DNA of 17,135 nt from CAZJOD01 sp964547525 (GCA_964547525.1 CAZJOD010000078.1:1-17135), one strand, 5' to 3'. Numbered from the stretch's first letter, positions 1-6,251 are shown. Translations and numbers: made by a program. Notes: generated by a model not told the origin, from the sequence alone.

Positions 1-147
1 AATCCTATATCCGATGTGATTTTTGCGGATATAGAACGTCTGACGGATTATGGCTTTTCGGAAAAGTTTATTACGCTGATAAAAGACGGCTTTACCGAGC
101 AAGGCAGTTATATGGGTGATAAGTCTAATATCGGGTTGGGAATTTAG
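1..147 (+). CDS. C-terminal fragment of an unidentified protein
   Basis: An open frame runs from the window edge through 48 codons to TAG at 145-147. Its codon use looks coding, and the next gene has its ribosome binding site (AGGTGA) overlapping this stop, which suggests a co-transcribed pair. The visible end is soluble and mixed in charge, with an LIKDGF segment and a closing SNIGLGI. No family was recognised, and the gene's start lies outside the window. The neighbour is a nucleotidyltransferase remnant, which hints at a resistance-type or accessory operon, but that is only inference. Confidence 0.55.
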   Translation, partial: NPISDVIFADIERLTDYGFSEKFITLIKDGFTEQGSYMGDKSNIGLGI

Positions 148-156
148 GTGAAGATT

Positions 157-333
157 ATGGACAGATACACAGATTATAAACTGATTATAAAAGCCAATGA
201 GCAATTGAAAAACGGTGGCTTTGAATATGCCATTTGCGGTGGGTATGCGATTGAGCTATTTTTGAATCGAACAATCCGCAAACATGGCGATATTGACGTA
301 TCTGATTATTTTCAACATTCTCTCAAACTTTGA
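157..333 (+). pseudogene. Truncated aminoglycoside-type nucleotidyltransferase
   Basis: The ATG at 157 is preferred over the in-frame GTG at 148 because AGGTGA at 146-151 sits five bases before it. The 58-residue product begins like an aminoglycoside or lincosamide nucleotidyltransferase: the nucleotide-binding glycine pair is at residues 28-29 (CGGYAIEL), and residues 41-47 (RKHGDID) carry the first two metal-binding aspartates. The similarity stops directly after DIDV, and eleven unrelated residues follow to the stop. Family members are usually 150-250 residues, so the rest of the catalytic domain and the substrate-binding part are missing. The gene is probably a dead relic cut by deletion or insertion near 310. 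Expected activity of an intact homologue is transfer of a nucleotide to an antibiotic or other hydroxyl acceptor. Confidence 0.6.
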
Positions 334-704
334 TCACACTTACATATTAAAATAAAATTATAAAATCAAAAAATTTTCCCAAGAATAATGGTTGGCTATG
401 CCCTTTCTTCCATTGATTAGCTATTGACACCCAAGAAAATATTGGATATTATATTTTTAATTAGCATAGTAAACGGGAAACAATTAAAATAATTCTACAC
501 TCCTTGTTCTTTCAATTGAAAGAGGAATATAAACCGCCGGGTGAATTTGGAGTATTTATTGATGTTAATAGAACGGGTGCATTATACCGGATGACTACAA
601 TATTTTTTTAGGACACTACAGATGTTATGGGGAAAACTGTAACATGCTTATCAGATATTGCTTAAAGACACAGAAAATCCATTGAAATTGGAGGTGATTA
701 ATTG
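334..704. other. Gene-poor stretch with promoter and small palindrome
   Basis: No intact gene was found. The stretch holds a near-consensus promoter at 424-452 and a 16-nt perfect palindrome at 508-523 (TCTTTCAATTGAAAGA). From about 541 to 699 one frame reads in coding-like fashion but is broken by TAG and TAA stops, so it may be a decayed gene; no family was recognised. The end of the stretch carries the ribosome binding site of the mini-peptide at 705. Confidence 0.5.
424..452 (+). promoter_or_regulatory. Sigma-A-type promoter
   Basis: TTGACA at 424-429 and TATTAT at 447-452 are separated by exactly 17 bases, a near-consensus housekeeping promoter. Transcription would start near 459. The next intact coding sequence downstream is the mini-peptide at 705, leaving a leader of about 245 bases that seems to contain decayed coding sequence. 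Confidence 0.5.
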
Positions 705-863
705 ATGAAGAAGTTGTTTAGTATAATTCTTGTTGTGAGTCTTATTTTCATATTATTGGTTCAATCAGTATTTGCCGGAGGAGGAAAGGTAAGAGGAGAC
801 GAAGGACAAGGAAGTGTAAATCAGAATGGTCCATGTCCTTTTGGAGAAGGTAATCCTCAATAA
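705..863 (+). CDS. Small secreted peptide with signal sequence (52 aa)
   Basis: The ATG at 705 follows GAGGTGA at 691-697 by seven bases, a strong ribosome binding site. The 52-residue product has a classic signal peptide: MKK, a hydrophobic core over residues 4-23, and a likely cleavage site after the alanine of SVFA (residue 24). The predicted mature part is about 28 residues, starts with three glycines, is polar, and carries the segment KVRGDEGQGSVNQ and one cysteine at residue 44 in PCPF. Size, export signal and lack of a folded domain fit a signalling peptide precursor, a small cell-wall-associated peptide or an uncharacterised export product. No receptor, protease or transporter gene is adjacent. 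Function is unknown; the reading frame itself looks real because it has a ribosome binding site, a well-formed signal sequence and a double stop (TAATAA). Confidence 0.7.
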   Translation: MKKLFSIILVVSLIFILLVQSVFAGGGKVRGDEGQGSVNQNGPCPFGEGNPQ

Positions 864-975
864 TAACAGGGAGAGGATAAAAGGTCGTACACTGATATCC
901 AACTTATATCTTGATAAATAGAGTGAATTTTTTCGTGCATCATTACCTCTAAAAGTTAATGACTTTGTGGTCTTT

Positions 976-1041
976 ACAAAGGAGCTTTAACCGGTGACAC
1001 ACCTATAGGCTGAATAGAAGCTAAAAGTATTGCTCTGATGT
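976..1041 (+). pseudogene. Relic of an L,D-transpeptidase (YkuD) domain
   Basis: In the frame beginning GGA near 980, the sequence reads GALTGDTPIG, then a TGA stop, then IEAKS. This matches the conserved GDxxTPIGxF core of YkuD-type L,D-transpeptidases, with the stop where a threonine or similar residue would be. The same core occurs intact in the next gene (GDKKSPIGIF at its residues 197-204), so this may be a decayed paralogue or a rearranged duplicate. No longer frame supports it. Confidence 0.4.
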
Positions 1042-1090
1042 AACAGGATGGATATTGAATTTTATAATCTTTTTAAAATGTTTAAAGCTA

Positions 1091-1134
1091 CCACTCCAAA
1101 AGTCATGTTTATATGAGTTTTGGAGTGGATTTTT
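1091..1134 (+). terminator. Strong intrinsic terminator
   Basis: Arms 1091-1106 and 1113-1128 form a 16-bp stem with one mismatch (CCACTCCAAAA paired with TTTTGGAGTGG) around a six-base loop. A run of T (1130-1134) follows directly. It would end transcription of the mini-peptide and relic region before the dipeptidase/transpeptidase gene. Confidence 0.8.
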
Positions 1135-1250
1135 GATTTAAGTAATTTAAATTTCTTCAACAGCTTCTATATCGAGTAGCTCAAAGCAACTCAGGATAAC
1201 CTGTCGCTCTGCTGTGATAAGAGCAAGTCGTACGGTTATTCAAATTCTCG

Positions 1251-2273
1251 ATGTCAGTATTAATTTTGTATTTTTTAGTTAATGGTATCTATGGAGCTGA
1301 TATTGGCGTGTCAAAACACAATAAGGGAACCGCTGTTGATATCACTCTTATTGATGAAAATAACAATGAGTTGGAAATGCCATCAATCTTTGATGATTTT
1401 ACAGATAAAGCATCAAGGTTAAATGATAATATGTCTGATGTAGCAAGGAGGAATTTAAATATGCTGACAAATATCATGGTGGAAAACGGCTTTACACCTA
1501 TTGATTCGGAATGGTGGCATTTTAATGATTCTGACTCGGATAAATATCAAATAGTTAATGTAAATCCGGAGGATTTCTATAAAAGTAGTGATAAAAATTC
1601 TGTCACCCAAGAAGACAAAATATTTACATATAATGGTGACCAATATGTTAACTTGCTTGATCAAATTAAAAGTGACGGGGAATATGAACAAGTTGTGTTG
1701 ATAACTTCGAAACAATTTGATACCGTGATGGCAAAAGCATATACTTTTGAAAAGGAAAACGGAAAGTGGCATAAAGTATTTGAGCCTTTTGATGTTGTTA
1801 TCGGAGGGAACGGTTTTACATATGATAAGGTCGAAGGCGATAAAAAATCACCTATAGGGATTTTTTCTATAGAAAGATGTTTTAGTCGAATGGATAACCC
1901 GGGTACAAAGCTGAGCTTTACAAAATTCAATGAAAATGATTTTTGGGTAGACGACCCTGATTCCATTTATTATAATACCTATCAAAAAGGATTACCAAAT
2001 GGCAGATGGAGTTCTGCGGAGGATTTATATGCAATAGGAATGGTTTATAATTATTTTTTAGTAATTGAATATAATACTGTAGACTCGATTCCCGGTAAAG
2101 GCAGTGCTATTTTTTTTCATATATGGAGTGGTAAAGACAGCAGTACAATGGGATGTACAGCTATGGATGAAGATAATTTATTAAAGATTATCAGATGGGT
2201 TGATCCATCCAAAAAACCTGTTTTGATTCAATGTCCTGAGAGTGAAGTCTATAATTTACTAAAATATAATTGA
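1251..2273 (+). CDS. D-Ala-D-Ala dipeptidase (VanX-type) fused to L,D-transpeptidase, 5' end decayed
   Basis: This 340-residue frame joins two cell-wall domains. Residues about 15-108 match M15D/VanX dipeptidases: SKHNKGTAVD puts zinc ligands at H23 and D30 (seven apart, as in VanX), and EWWH puts the catalytic glutamate and third ligand at E87 and H90. Residues about 145-328 match YkuD L,D-transpeptidases: GDKKSPIG at 197, H290, and the SxxxGC signature with C302. VanX enzymes cleave D-Ala-D-Ala; L,D-transpeptidases make 3-3 cross-links insensitive to most beta-lactams and to vancomycin. The N-terminal part of the VanX fold, including the region with its catalytic arginine (R71 in VanX), is absent. 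Upstream, 1177-1250 in other frames reads LKATQDNLS and GYS, then QILDV, resembling the missing part broken by frameshifts. No convincing ribosome binding site precedes the ATG at 1251. The gene is probably a pseudogene for the dipeptidase and uncertain for the transpeptidase. Confidence 0.7.
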   Translation: MSVLILYFLVNGIYGADIGVSKHNKGTAVDITLIDENNNELEMPSIFDDFTDKASRLNDNMSDVARRNLNMLTNIMVENGFTPIDSEWWHFNDSDSDKYQIVNVNPEDFYKSSDKNSVTQEDKIFTYNGDQYVNLLDQIKSDGEYEQVVLITSKQFDTVMAKAYTFEKENGKWHKVFEPFDVVIGGNGFTYDKVEGDKKSPIGIFSIERCFSRMDNPGTKLSFTKFNENDFWVDDPDSIYYNTYQKGLPNGRWSSAEDLYAIGMVYNYFLVIEYNTVDSIPGKGSAIFFHIWSGKDSSTMGCTAMDEDNLLKIIRWVDPSKKPVLIQCPESEVYNLLKYN

Positions 2274-2347
2274 GAGTGCAGAAGATTGGTCATAGAAGAG
2301 AAATCTATGAATGACTATTCTTGAATAGCTTATTAGAGTAACACAAT

Positions 2348-2433
2348 ATGGTATATATCGCGGTTTTTTACTAGTATCATTATTATGTTATGGTGTTTGT
2401 TATGAAAAACTAAAAACCGCAAATTTACCATAG
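2348..2433. repeat. Imperfect inverted repeat, terminator- or MITE-like
   Basis: The left arm (2348-2373) and right arm (2406-2433) share TATGGTA, a short mismatched part, and GCGGTTTTT as inverted copies, separated by about 30 bases. The T-rich arms could act as a terminator for the preceding cell-wall gene. The length of about 86 bases and long arms also suit a small non-autonomous repeat. No target-site duplication was recognised. Confidence 0.4.
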
Positions 2434-2578
2434 GATATTTCTCATATTCGGAATAAGTATTACAAGCCTGAGAAAACATGTGGTAAAAGAAGCTTGGGGG
2501 ACGGTATATAGTATGAGAACAGCTAAAAGTACTATTGACTTTTATTTAAGTGGTTTGCGTAGCAAATCATTTGAGTTT

Positions 2579-2599
2579 TAGTACAGTTTGACTGTACTA
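2579..2599. repeat. Perfect 9-bp hairpin with triloop
   Basis: TAGTACAGT at 2579-2587 and its exact reverse complement at 2591-2599 flank TTG. A second small hairpin, TTTGC-GTA-GCAAA, lies just upstream near 2554-2566. There is no T-run after either, so they are not clear terminators. They could be an operator or an end of an eroded mobile element. Confidence 0.45.
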
Positions 2600-2990
2600 T
2601 GGGACTTGCTATTGTTAAAAGGGTACCGCAGGAAGCCATGGTATGTGTGTTTTTAATACGGATCAAACCGAATAATTTACGTATTGTAAATGGTGTTATG
2701 AAACGTATCGGGGACAGATATCAATTTAATAGAATCTTATACCAAATATTAACAAAATTTAGGCTTAACCCCATTGACAGAACGGTTTAGATGTTGGTGG
2801 TTGACGAGTGGTCAGGTTATATGTTGGTATAATAAATTGTGAAATAGGCTAACCAACATGACCGAAATATGTCATCGTGTTTATTAGTCGTGGCAATTAT
2901 GAAAAGAGATAACTCATGTTTATGTGTCATTTAAGCATTATGACAAATTTGAACTTAGATTGCAGATTATTTATATTAGGCGGTGTACAG

Positions 2991-3521
2991 ATGAGATTAT
3001 TTCATGTTAGCGAAGAATCAGATATTGCTGAATTTGTTCCACGTATTCCATATAGAAATGATATGGATAAATCAAAGGGATTGGTTTGGTCTTTAACGGA
3101 ACCAAGTTTGCCTAATTGGCTTACTCCCCGCGACTGTCCTCGAGTGGGTTATCGAGCCACTGACGAAACAACACAGGACGACATATCAAAGTTTTTTTCT
3201 TCAACCTCGCGTCATGCTGTTGCTATTGAGCATGGTTGGTATAAACGTATGACAATGACAACTATATATCTGTACGAATTTGATGTATCAAACTTTTATT
3301 TTGACGAAACCGCAGGATTTTATGTGAGTGATAAAACAGAGAAACCGATAGCAGTTGTGAAATATGATGACTTGTTTGAGGAACAATTTAGAAGAAACGT
3401 CGAGTTGAGGATTCTCAATAATTTATGGGAATTAGGTGAGGCGGTAAAAAAATCGTCTCTAGCATGGTCATTATGCCGAATGAGAAATGCTGAGCCTAAC
3501 CCATTGAATAAAGGAGTGTGA
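2991..3521 (+). CDS. DUF6886-like protein (176 aa)
   Basis: The ATG at 2991 is preferred over the upstream in-frame ATG at 2916 because AGGCGG at 2978-2983 is seven bases ahead of it and family resemblance begins at MRLFHVSEES. The product is a soluble 176-residue protein with a conserved-looking pattern: FHVSEE at the start, GLVWSL, LPNWLTPRDCPRV, FFSSTSRHAVAIEHGW, then TTIYLYEFD, and a basic end around CRMRNA. I recognise this as the DUF6886-type family, full length, with no assigned function. It has no signal peptide or membrane segment. A GNAT fragment follows 19 bases downstream. Homologues are scattered among Firmicutes; the conserved histidines and glutamates suggest an enzyme or ligand-binding fold, but no activity is known to me. 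Confidence 0.7.
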   Translation: MRLFHVSEESDIAEFVPRIPYRNDMDKSKGLVWSLTEPSLPNWLTPRDCPRVGYRATDETTQDDISKFFSSTSRHAVAIEHGWYKRMTMTTIYLYEFDVSNFYFDETAGFYVSDKTEKPIAVVKYDDLFEEQFRRNVELRILNNLWELGEAVKKSSLAWSLCRMRNAEPNPLNKGV

Positions 3522-3540
3522 CGATTTTTGTAATGGAAAG

Positions 3541-3906
3541 GTGCAGGTGGCTAAAAGCCTTAAAATTCCGGAAAATCATTTTGCTATAGCTGAAATTAAT
3601 AATCAGGGAGTTGGGGTGATTTGCTTTAGTCCGGAGTATAACAAAGATAAAAAAGAACAGGGCAGCTGGGAAATTGAGGCATTATATGTCCTCCCACAAT
3701 ACTGGCGGAAGGGTATAGGCCAATCTCTTATTCAATATGATTTCCGGTATATGAGATCAATAAGTATAAGCAGCTGCGGTTTATGGGTTTTGTTTGAGAA
3801 CCACCGGGCAAGAAAGTTTTATGAAAGCATGGAATTTTGCCTATCGGATAATGAAAGGGCAATAACCATTGGCGGGAAAGAGCTTATTGAAGTGATCCTT
3901 CAATAA
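3541..3906 (+). CDS. GNAT-family N-acetyltransferase, N-terminally short
   Basis: The 121-residue frame has the acetyl-CoA-binding core of GNAT enzymes: LYVLPQYWRKGIGQSLI (residues 48-64) contains the Q/RxxGxG pyrophosphate loop as RKGIG, and LFENHRARKFYESMEF is the typical motif B end. Family members transfer an acetyl group from acetyl-CoA to an amine of a small molecule or protein. They are usually 150-180 residues; the first 40-50 residues, which form the acceptor side, are missing. There is no ATG start: GTG at 3541 or 3547 would have to serve, with GGAAAGG at 3535-3541 as a weak ribosome binding site. The frame is open upstream only to 3508, within the previous gene's end. It is probably a 5'-truncated gene, although the acetyl-CoA site is intact. 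Confidence 0.6.
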   Translation: MQVAKSLKIPENHFAIAEINNQGVGVICFSPEYNKDKKEQGSWEIEALYVLPQYWRKGIGQSLIQYDFRYMRSISISSCGLWVLFENHRARKFYESMEFCLSDNERAITIGGKELIEVILQ

Positions 3907-4025
3907 AAATGAGGAAAATTGTAGTTAATTGTCTTTTTTCATTTTTTACTGTAAAAAAATTTACATGGTTTACGGTTGCTTTCGTTAAGAAAGCGGGTTA
4001 GTTGAGAAATGTCCCCGAGTAACCC

Positions 4026-4125
4026 NNNNNNNNNNNNNNNNNNNNNNNNNNNNNNNNNNNNNNNNNNNNNNNNNNNNNNNNNNNNNNNNNNNNNNNNNNN
4101 NNNNNNNNNNNNNNNNNNNNNNNNN
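4026..4125. other. Assembly gap (100 N) flanked by a 13-bp identical sequence
   Basis: Exactly 100 undetermined bases is the conventional placeholder for a scaffold gap of unknown size. CCCCGAGTAACCC occurs immediately before (4013-4025) and immediately after (4126-4138). This suggests that both contigs stopped in the same repeat, or that they actually overlap here and the gap is false. Confidence 0.95.
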
Positions 4126-4171
4126 CCCCGAGTAACCCTTTAATATAGCAACTCATTTATAAAAGGTATCA

Positions 4172-4212
4172 AATTTTATCCATTCTAATTATTTATTAGA
4201 ATGGATAAAATT
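4172..4212. terminator. Perfect 18-bp hairpin upstream of the Phd-Uma2 gene
   Basis: AATTTTATCCATTCTAAT at 4172-4189 is the exact reverse complement of 4195-4212, with a five-base loop TATTT. The right arm is followed by TTATTTTC, so it could end transcripts entering from the left. It lies about 25 bases before the -35 box of the next gene, so an operator or insulating role is also possible. Confidence 0.6.
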
Positions 4213-4236
4213 ATTTTCTATATAGCCATTATTATA

Positions 4237-4265
4237 TTGACAATTAGATATTATAATTATAAAAT
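4237..4265 (+). promoter_or_regulatory. Promoter of the Phd-Uma2 gene, bracketed by inverted ATATAGC
   Basis: TTGACA (4237-4242) and TAAAAT (4260-4265) are 17 bases apart. ATATAGC at 4220-4226 and its reverse complement GCTATAT at 4269-4275 bracket the promoter, and another ATATAGC lies at 4143-4149. Phd/YefM proteins repress their own promoters by binding palindromes around the start site, so these are reasonable operator candidates; that is inference. Confidence 0.6.
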
Positions 4266-4297
4266 TTAGCTATATTGTTGTTTGGAGGGTGTTTCGT

Positions 4298-5032
4298 ATG
4301 AAAGTAAATGCAACAGATATGAAGAACTATTTTGGCAGGTATTTAAAAAAGTGCGCAGAAGAGGATATATATATTACCAAAAATGATAGTATTATTGCTA
4401 AGCTGAGCAGCTATGATAACACAAAGAACGGATACATGACAATCAGAGAAGGAAGCTCTGCATATAGCTATTCCGGTCAAAGAGTTTCTTACGAAGAATT
4501 TCTAAAGATTACGGAAGGGAATGAAGAAAGATATGAATATATTGACGGAGAAGTCTATCTGTTGGCTTCACCCGGTTTTACACACCAGAGTATACATTCA
4601 AACTTATATGAAAAGTTGATTCTATGGTTCAGCGGAAAAACATGCCGGGTATTATCGGCACCTTTTGATATCACATTGAGAAACGAAGAGACAAAATCGA
4701 AAAATGTAGTACAACCGGATTTGCTTGTAACATGCGATCATTATGAGACAACAAATAGTAAGGACAGGTATATGGGCATACCTTCTCTGGTGATAGAAAT
4801 CTTATCACCGGAAACGCGGAGCAGAGATATGGTGAAAAAGCTCAATGTATACATGGAAGGTGGTATAAATGAATATTGGGTAATAGAACCTGTGAAGGAA
4901 CAAGTCATTCTATATTCATTCATTAGCAAACAGCTCGATCAAATGGTAACATACAAGCAGTCCGAAGAAGTAAATTCCATTTACTTTAAAGGGCTTGATA
5001 TCTCTGTTACAGATATATTTAAAAAAATTTAA
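4298..5032 (+). CDS. Phd/YefM antitoxin domain fused to Uma2-family nuclease
   Basis: The ATG at 4298 has GGAGGG at 4284-4289 eight bases upstream; an in-frame GTG at 4289 overlaps that site and is unlikely. The 244-residue product has two parts. Residues 1-37 (MKVNATDMKNYFG through IITKND-type to IIAKL) match the N-terminal DNA-binding half of Phd/YefM antitoxins. Residues about 62-243 match the Uma2 (DUF820) family of the PD-(D/E)XK superfamily: RYEYIDGEV at 78, QPDLLV with D141, LVIEILSPETRSRD with E167, and K180/K181 before INEYWVIEP. Uma2 proteins are predicted endonucleases. The fusion puts a promoter-binding antitoxin domain and a possible nuclease in one chain, with an operator-like arrangement upstream. 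No separate toxin gene is adjacent. Family domains are seen; self-regulation and nuclease activity are inferred. Confidence 0.8.
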   Translation: MKVNATDMKNYFGRYLKKCAEEDIYITKNDSIIAKLSSYDNTKNGYMTIREGSSAYSYSGQRVSYEEFLKITEGNEERYEYIDGEVYLLASPGFTHQSIHSNLYEKLILWFSGKTCRVLSAPFDITLRNEETKSKNVVQPDLLVTCDHYETTNSKDRYMGIPSLVIEILSPETRSRDMVKKLNVYMEGGINEYWVIEPVKEQVILYSFISKQLDQMVTYKQSEEVNSIYFKGLDISVTDIFKKI

Positions 5033-5408
5033 TTATATAAACATTCTATTCTGAGTCACTTTATTTGGTAATAAATATTTCACTCTTTTTTAGACCGGGA
5101 AGATAGGAAGATATAGGGACGGATATGTGCACCGTGAAAGCGCATATATAGTGTGTCAGGGGGGTGTGTCAGGGGGACGGGGGAAGCGACACATTCGGCG
5201 GATGGCATAGTCAAAGGGTTATTTGTTCAGGATTGTTGTAGGCTATAGGATTGATGATAGAGGAAATATGGATTTGTTGAGGTGGTTATTTATAGTTTGG
5301 CAAATAGACACCTTTTGTCTATTTGTATAAAATACGATATTTCTCACTTTGTGTCGTGTTAAATACATCTACTTGAATGTATACTGTCATTGAGAGGAGG
5401 CGGATTTT
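5033..5408. other. Intergenic stretch with tandem 13-bp repeat and operator-like palindrome
   Basis: No gene was seen. It holds two perfect copies of GTGTGTCAGGGGG (5151-5163 and 5164-5176) followed by ACGGGGGAAGCGACAC, which resembles a worn dispersed clostridial repeat with GTGTC/GACAC ends. It also holds the promoter/operator at 5301-5333, a second weaker promoter candidate (TGTTAA 5357-5362, TATACT 5380-5385, 17 apart) and an ATACAT/ATGTAT inverted pair at 5363-5382. Confidence 0.6.
5301..5333 (+). promoter_or_regulatory. Palindromic operator overlapping a promoter for the XRE gene
   Basis: CAAATAGACA (5301-5310) and TGTCTATTTG (5316-5325) form a perfect 10-bp inverted repeat with a five-base spacer. 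A promoter candidate, TAGACA at 5305-5310 and TAAAAT at 5328-5333 with 17-base spacing, is overlapped by this palindrome. That layout is typical of repressor-controlled promoters, and autoregulation by the XRE protein encoded downstream is likely but inferred. The palindrome is not followed by a T-run, so a terminator is less likely. Confidence 0.55.
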
Positions 5409-5915
5409 ATGGACCAGAAAAAAATAGGGTGCTTTTTTAGAGAATTGCGAAAAGAAAAAGGACTAACACAGGAACAACTGGCTGAACAATTTAATGTAAC
5501 CGGAAGAACTGTTTCAAGATGGGAAACCGGAAACAATATGCCTGATTTAGATATCATTATAGAAATGTCAGACTTTTATATGGTGGATATCCGAGAATTA
5601 ATTGACGGAGAAAGGAAAAATGATAAAATGGATAAAGAGACGAAAGAAACAGTACTAAAAGTAGCTGAATATAGTAATGATGAAAAAAAGATATTAATGA
5701 AAAAATTACACTTTTTTTCTTGGATTGGAGTTTTATCATTCACTATATATTTTGTATTGAATTATCTGGAGCTTGCAGAAACCGGAGTTGTAAAAAACAT
5801 TGCTTCTTTTTGCTCTGGAATTTCTTTTGCAATGCTAATTATTGCAGTTATATATACAAGTCATTATATTGGTAAGTTTAAAGCTTTTAAAACGAGAATG
5901 CTTCAACGTAAATAA
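5409..5915 (+). CDS. XRE-family regulator with two membrane segments
   Basis: The ATG at 5409 follows GAGGAGGCGG at 5394-5403, an excellent ribosome binding site. The 168-residue product starts with a helix-turn-helix of the XRE/Cro-CI type (residues about 5-62; LRKEKGLTQEQLAEQFNV, then TGRTVSRWETGNNMPD). It has a charged linker (66-100) and ends with two hydrophobic helices (about 102-120 and 131-153) and a basic tail. The DNA-binding part would face the cytoplasm. This architecture is common in Firmicutes, where the membrane part is thought to sense envelope or membrane signals or a partner protein; no partner is visible downstream. A palindrome overlapping its own promoter suggests autoregulation. 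The signal and target genes are unknown. Confidence 0.85.
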   Translation: MDQKKIGCFFRELRKEKGLTQEQLAEQFNVTGRTVSRWETGNNMPDLDIIIEMSDFYMVDIRELIDGERKNDKMDKETKETVLKVAEYSNDEKKILMKKLHFFSWIGVLSFTIYFVLNYLELAETGVVKNIASFCSGISFAMLIIAVIYTSHYIGKFKAFKTRMLQRK

Positions 5916-6251
5916 CTAGATTATGAGAATTATGTTAACTTTAATATATTCTCTTGAATTTGAAGAAGCGTATTAAGCAGCAGAAAAAGTGACTTGGAAT
6001 CAATTCTTGATTCCGGTAACAAGAAGATAACTCTATATGATAAAATAACAATGTATTTGGCTAAAAAACCATGACACCGAATAAAAAGCATAGTATTCTC
6101 TAATGGGAAGAAATATAATAACAACCGGTGAGATATGATTTTGAACAATGTATTTTCTACAATGTTACCTTCAGATATGTAGGTACGGATATAAATTAAT
6201 ATCATTTTATACTTCTTGAATCTAATGAATGAAAAAGAAAAGGTGAGAATC
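5916..6251. other. Gene-poor stretch with coding-like debris
   Basis: No intact gene was found. From 5923 one frame reads MRIMLTLIYSLEFEEAY and then, past a stop, AAEKVTWNQFLIPVTRR. This looks like a decayed gene of unknown family downstream of the XRE gene. AGGTGAG at 6241-6247 is the ribosome binding site of the dehydrogenase at 6252. No clear terminator or promoter was recognised. Confidence 0.5.

Larger units (their letters stand above)
2274..2990. other. Relic zone with two hairpins, no convincing gene
   Basis: No credible complete gene was found. A 63-codon frame at 2599-2790 lacks a ribosome binding site; its first residues (GLAIVKR) resemble the G2 box of histidine kinases but nothing else fits. 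The stretch contains an imperfect inverted repeat at 2348-2433, paired small hairpins at 2554-2599, and GGGGGACGG at 2495-2503, which recurs at 5172-5180. An extended -10 element TGGTATAAT at 2825-2833 may serve the downstream DUF6886 gene. The frame upstream of 2991 is open back to 2916 but has no start signal. Confidence 0.5.
3907..4297. other. Intergenic stretch containing the scaffold gap
   Basis: This interval contains 100 N at 4026-4125, flanked on both sides by an identical 13-base sequence, and then the hairpin and promoter of the next gene. Left of the gap, GGGTTA (from 3996) and TAACCC (4020-4025) could pair as a small stem. No gene was seen in the readable parts; what lies in the gap is unknown. 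Confidence 0.7.

Noticed and set aside
2599..2790. A 63-codon frame starting GLAIVKR, like a histidine kinase G2 box
   Set aside because: Only seven residues match, there is no ribosome binding site, and the frame starts inside a hairpin; chance similarity is likelier.
2801..2833. TTGACG with TATAAT as a promoter for the DUF6886 gene
   Set aside because: The boxes are 21 bases apart; only the extended -10 (TGGTATAAT) is plausible.
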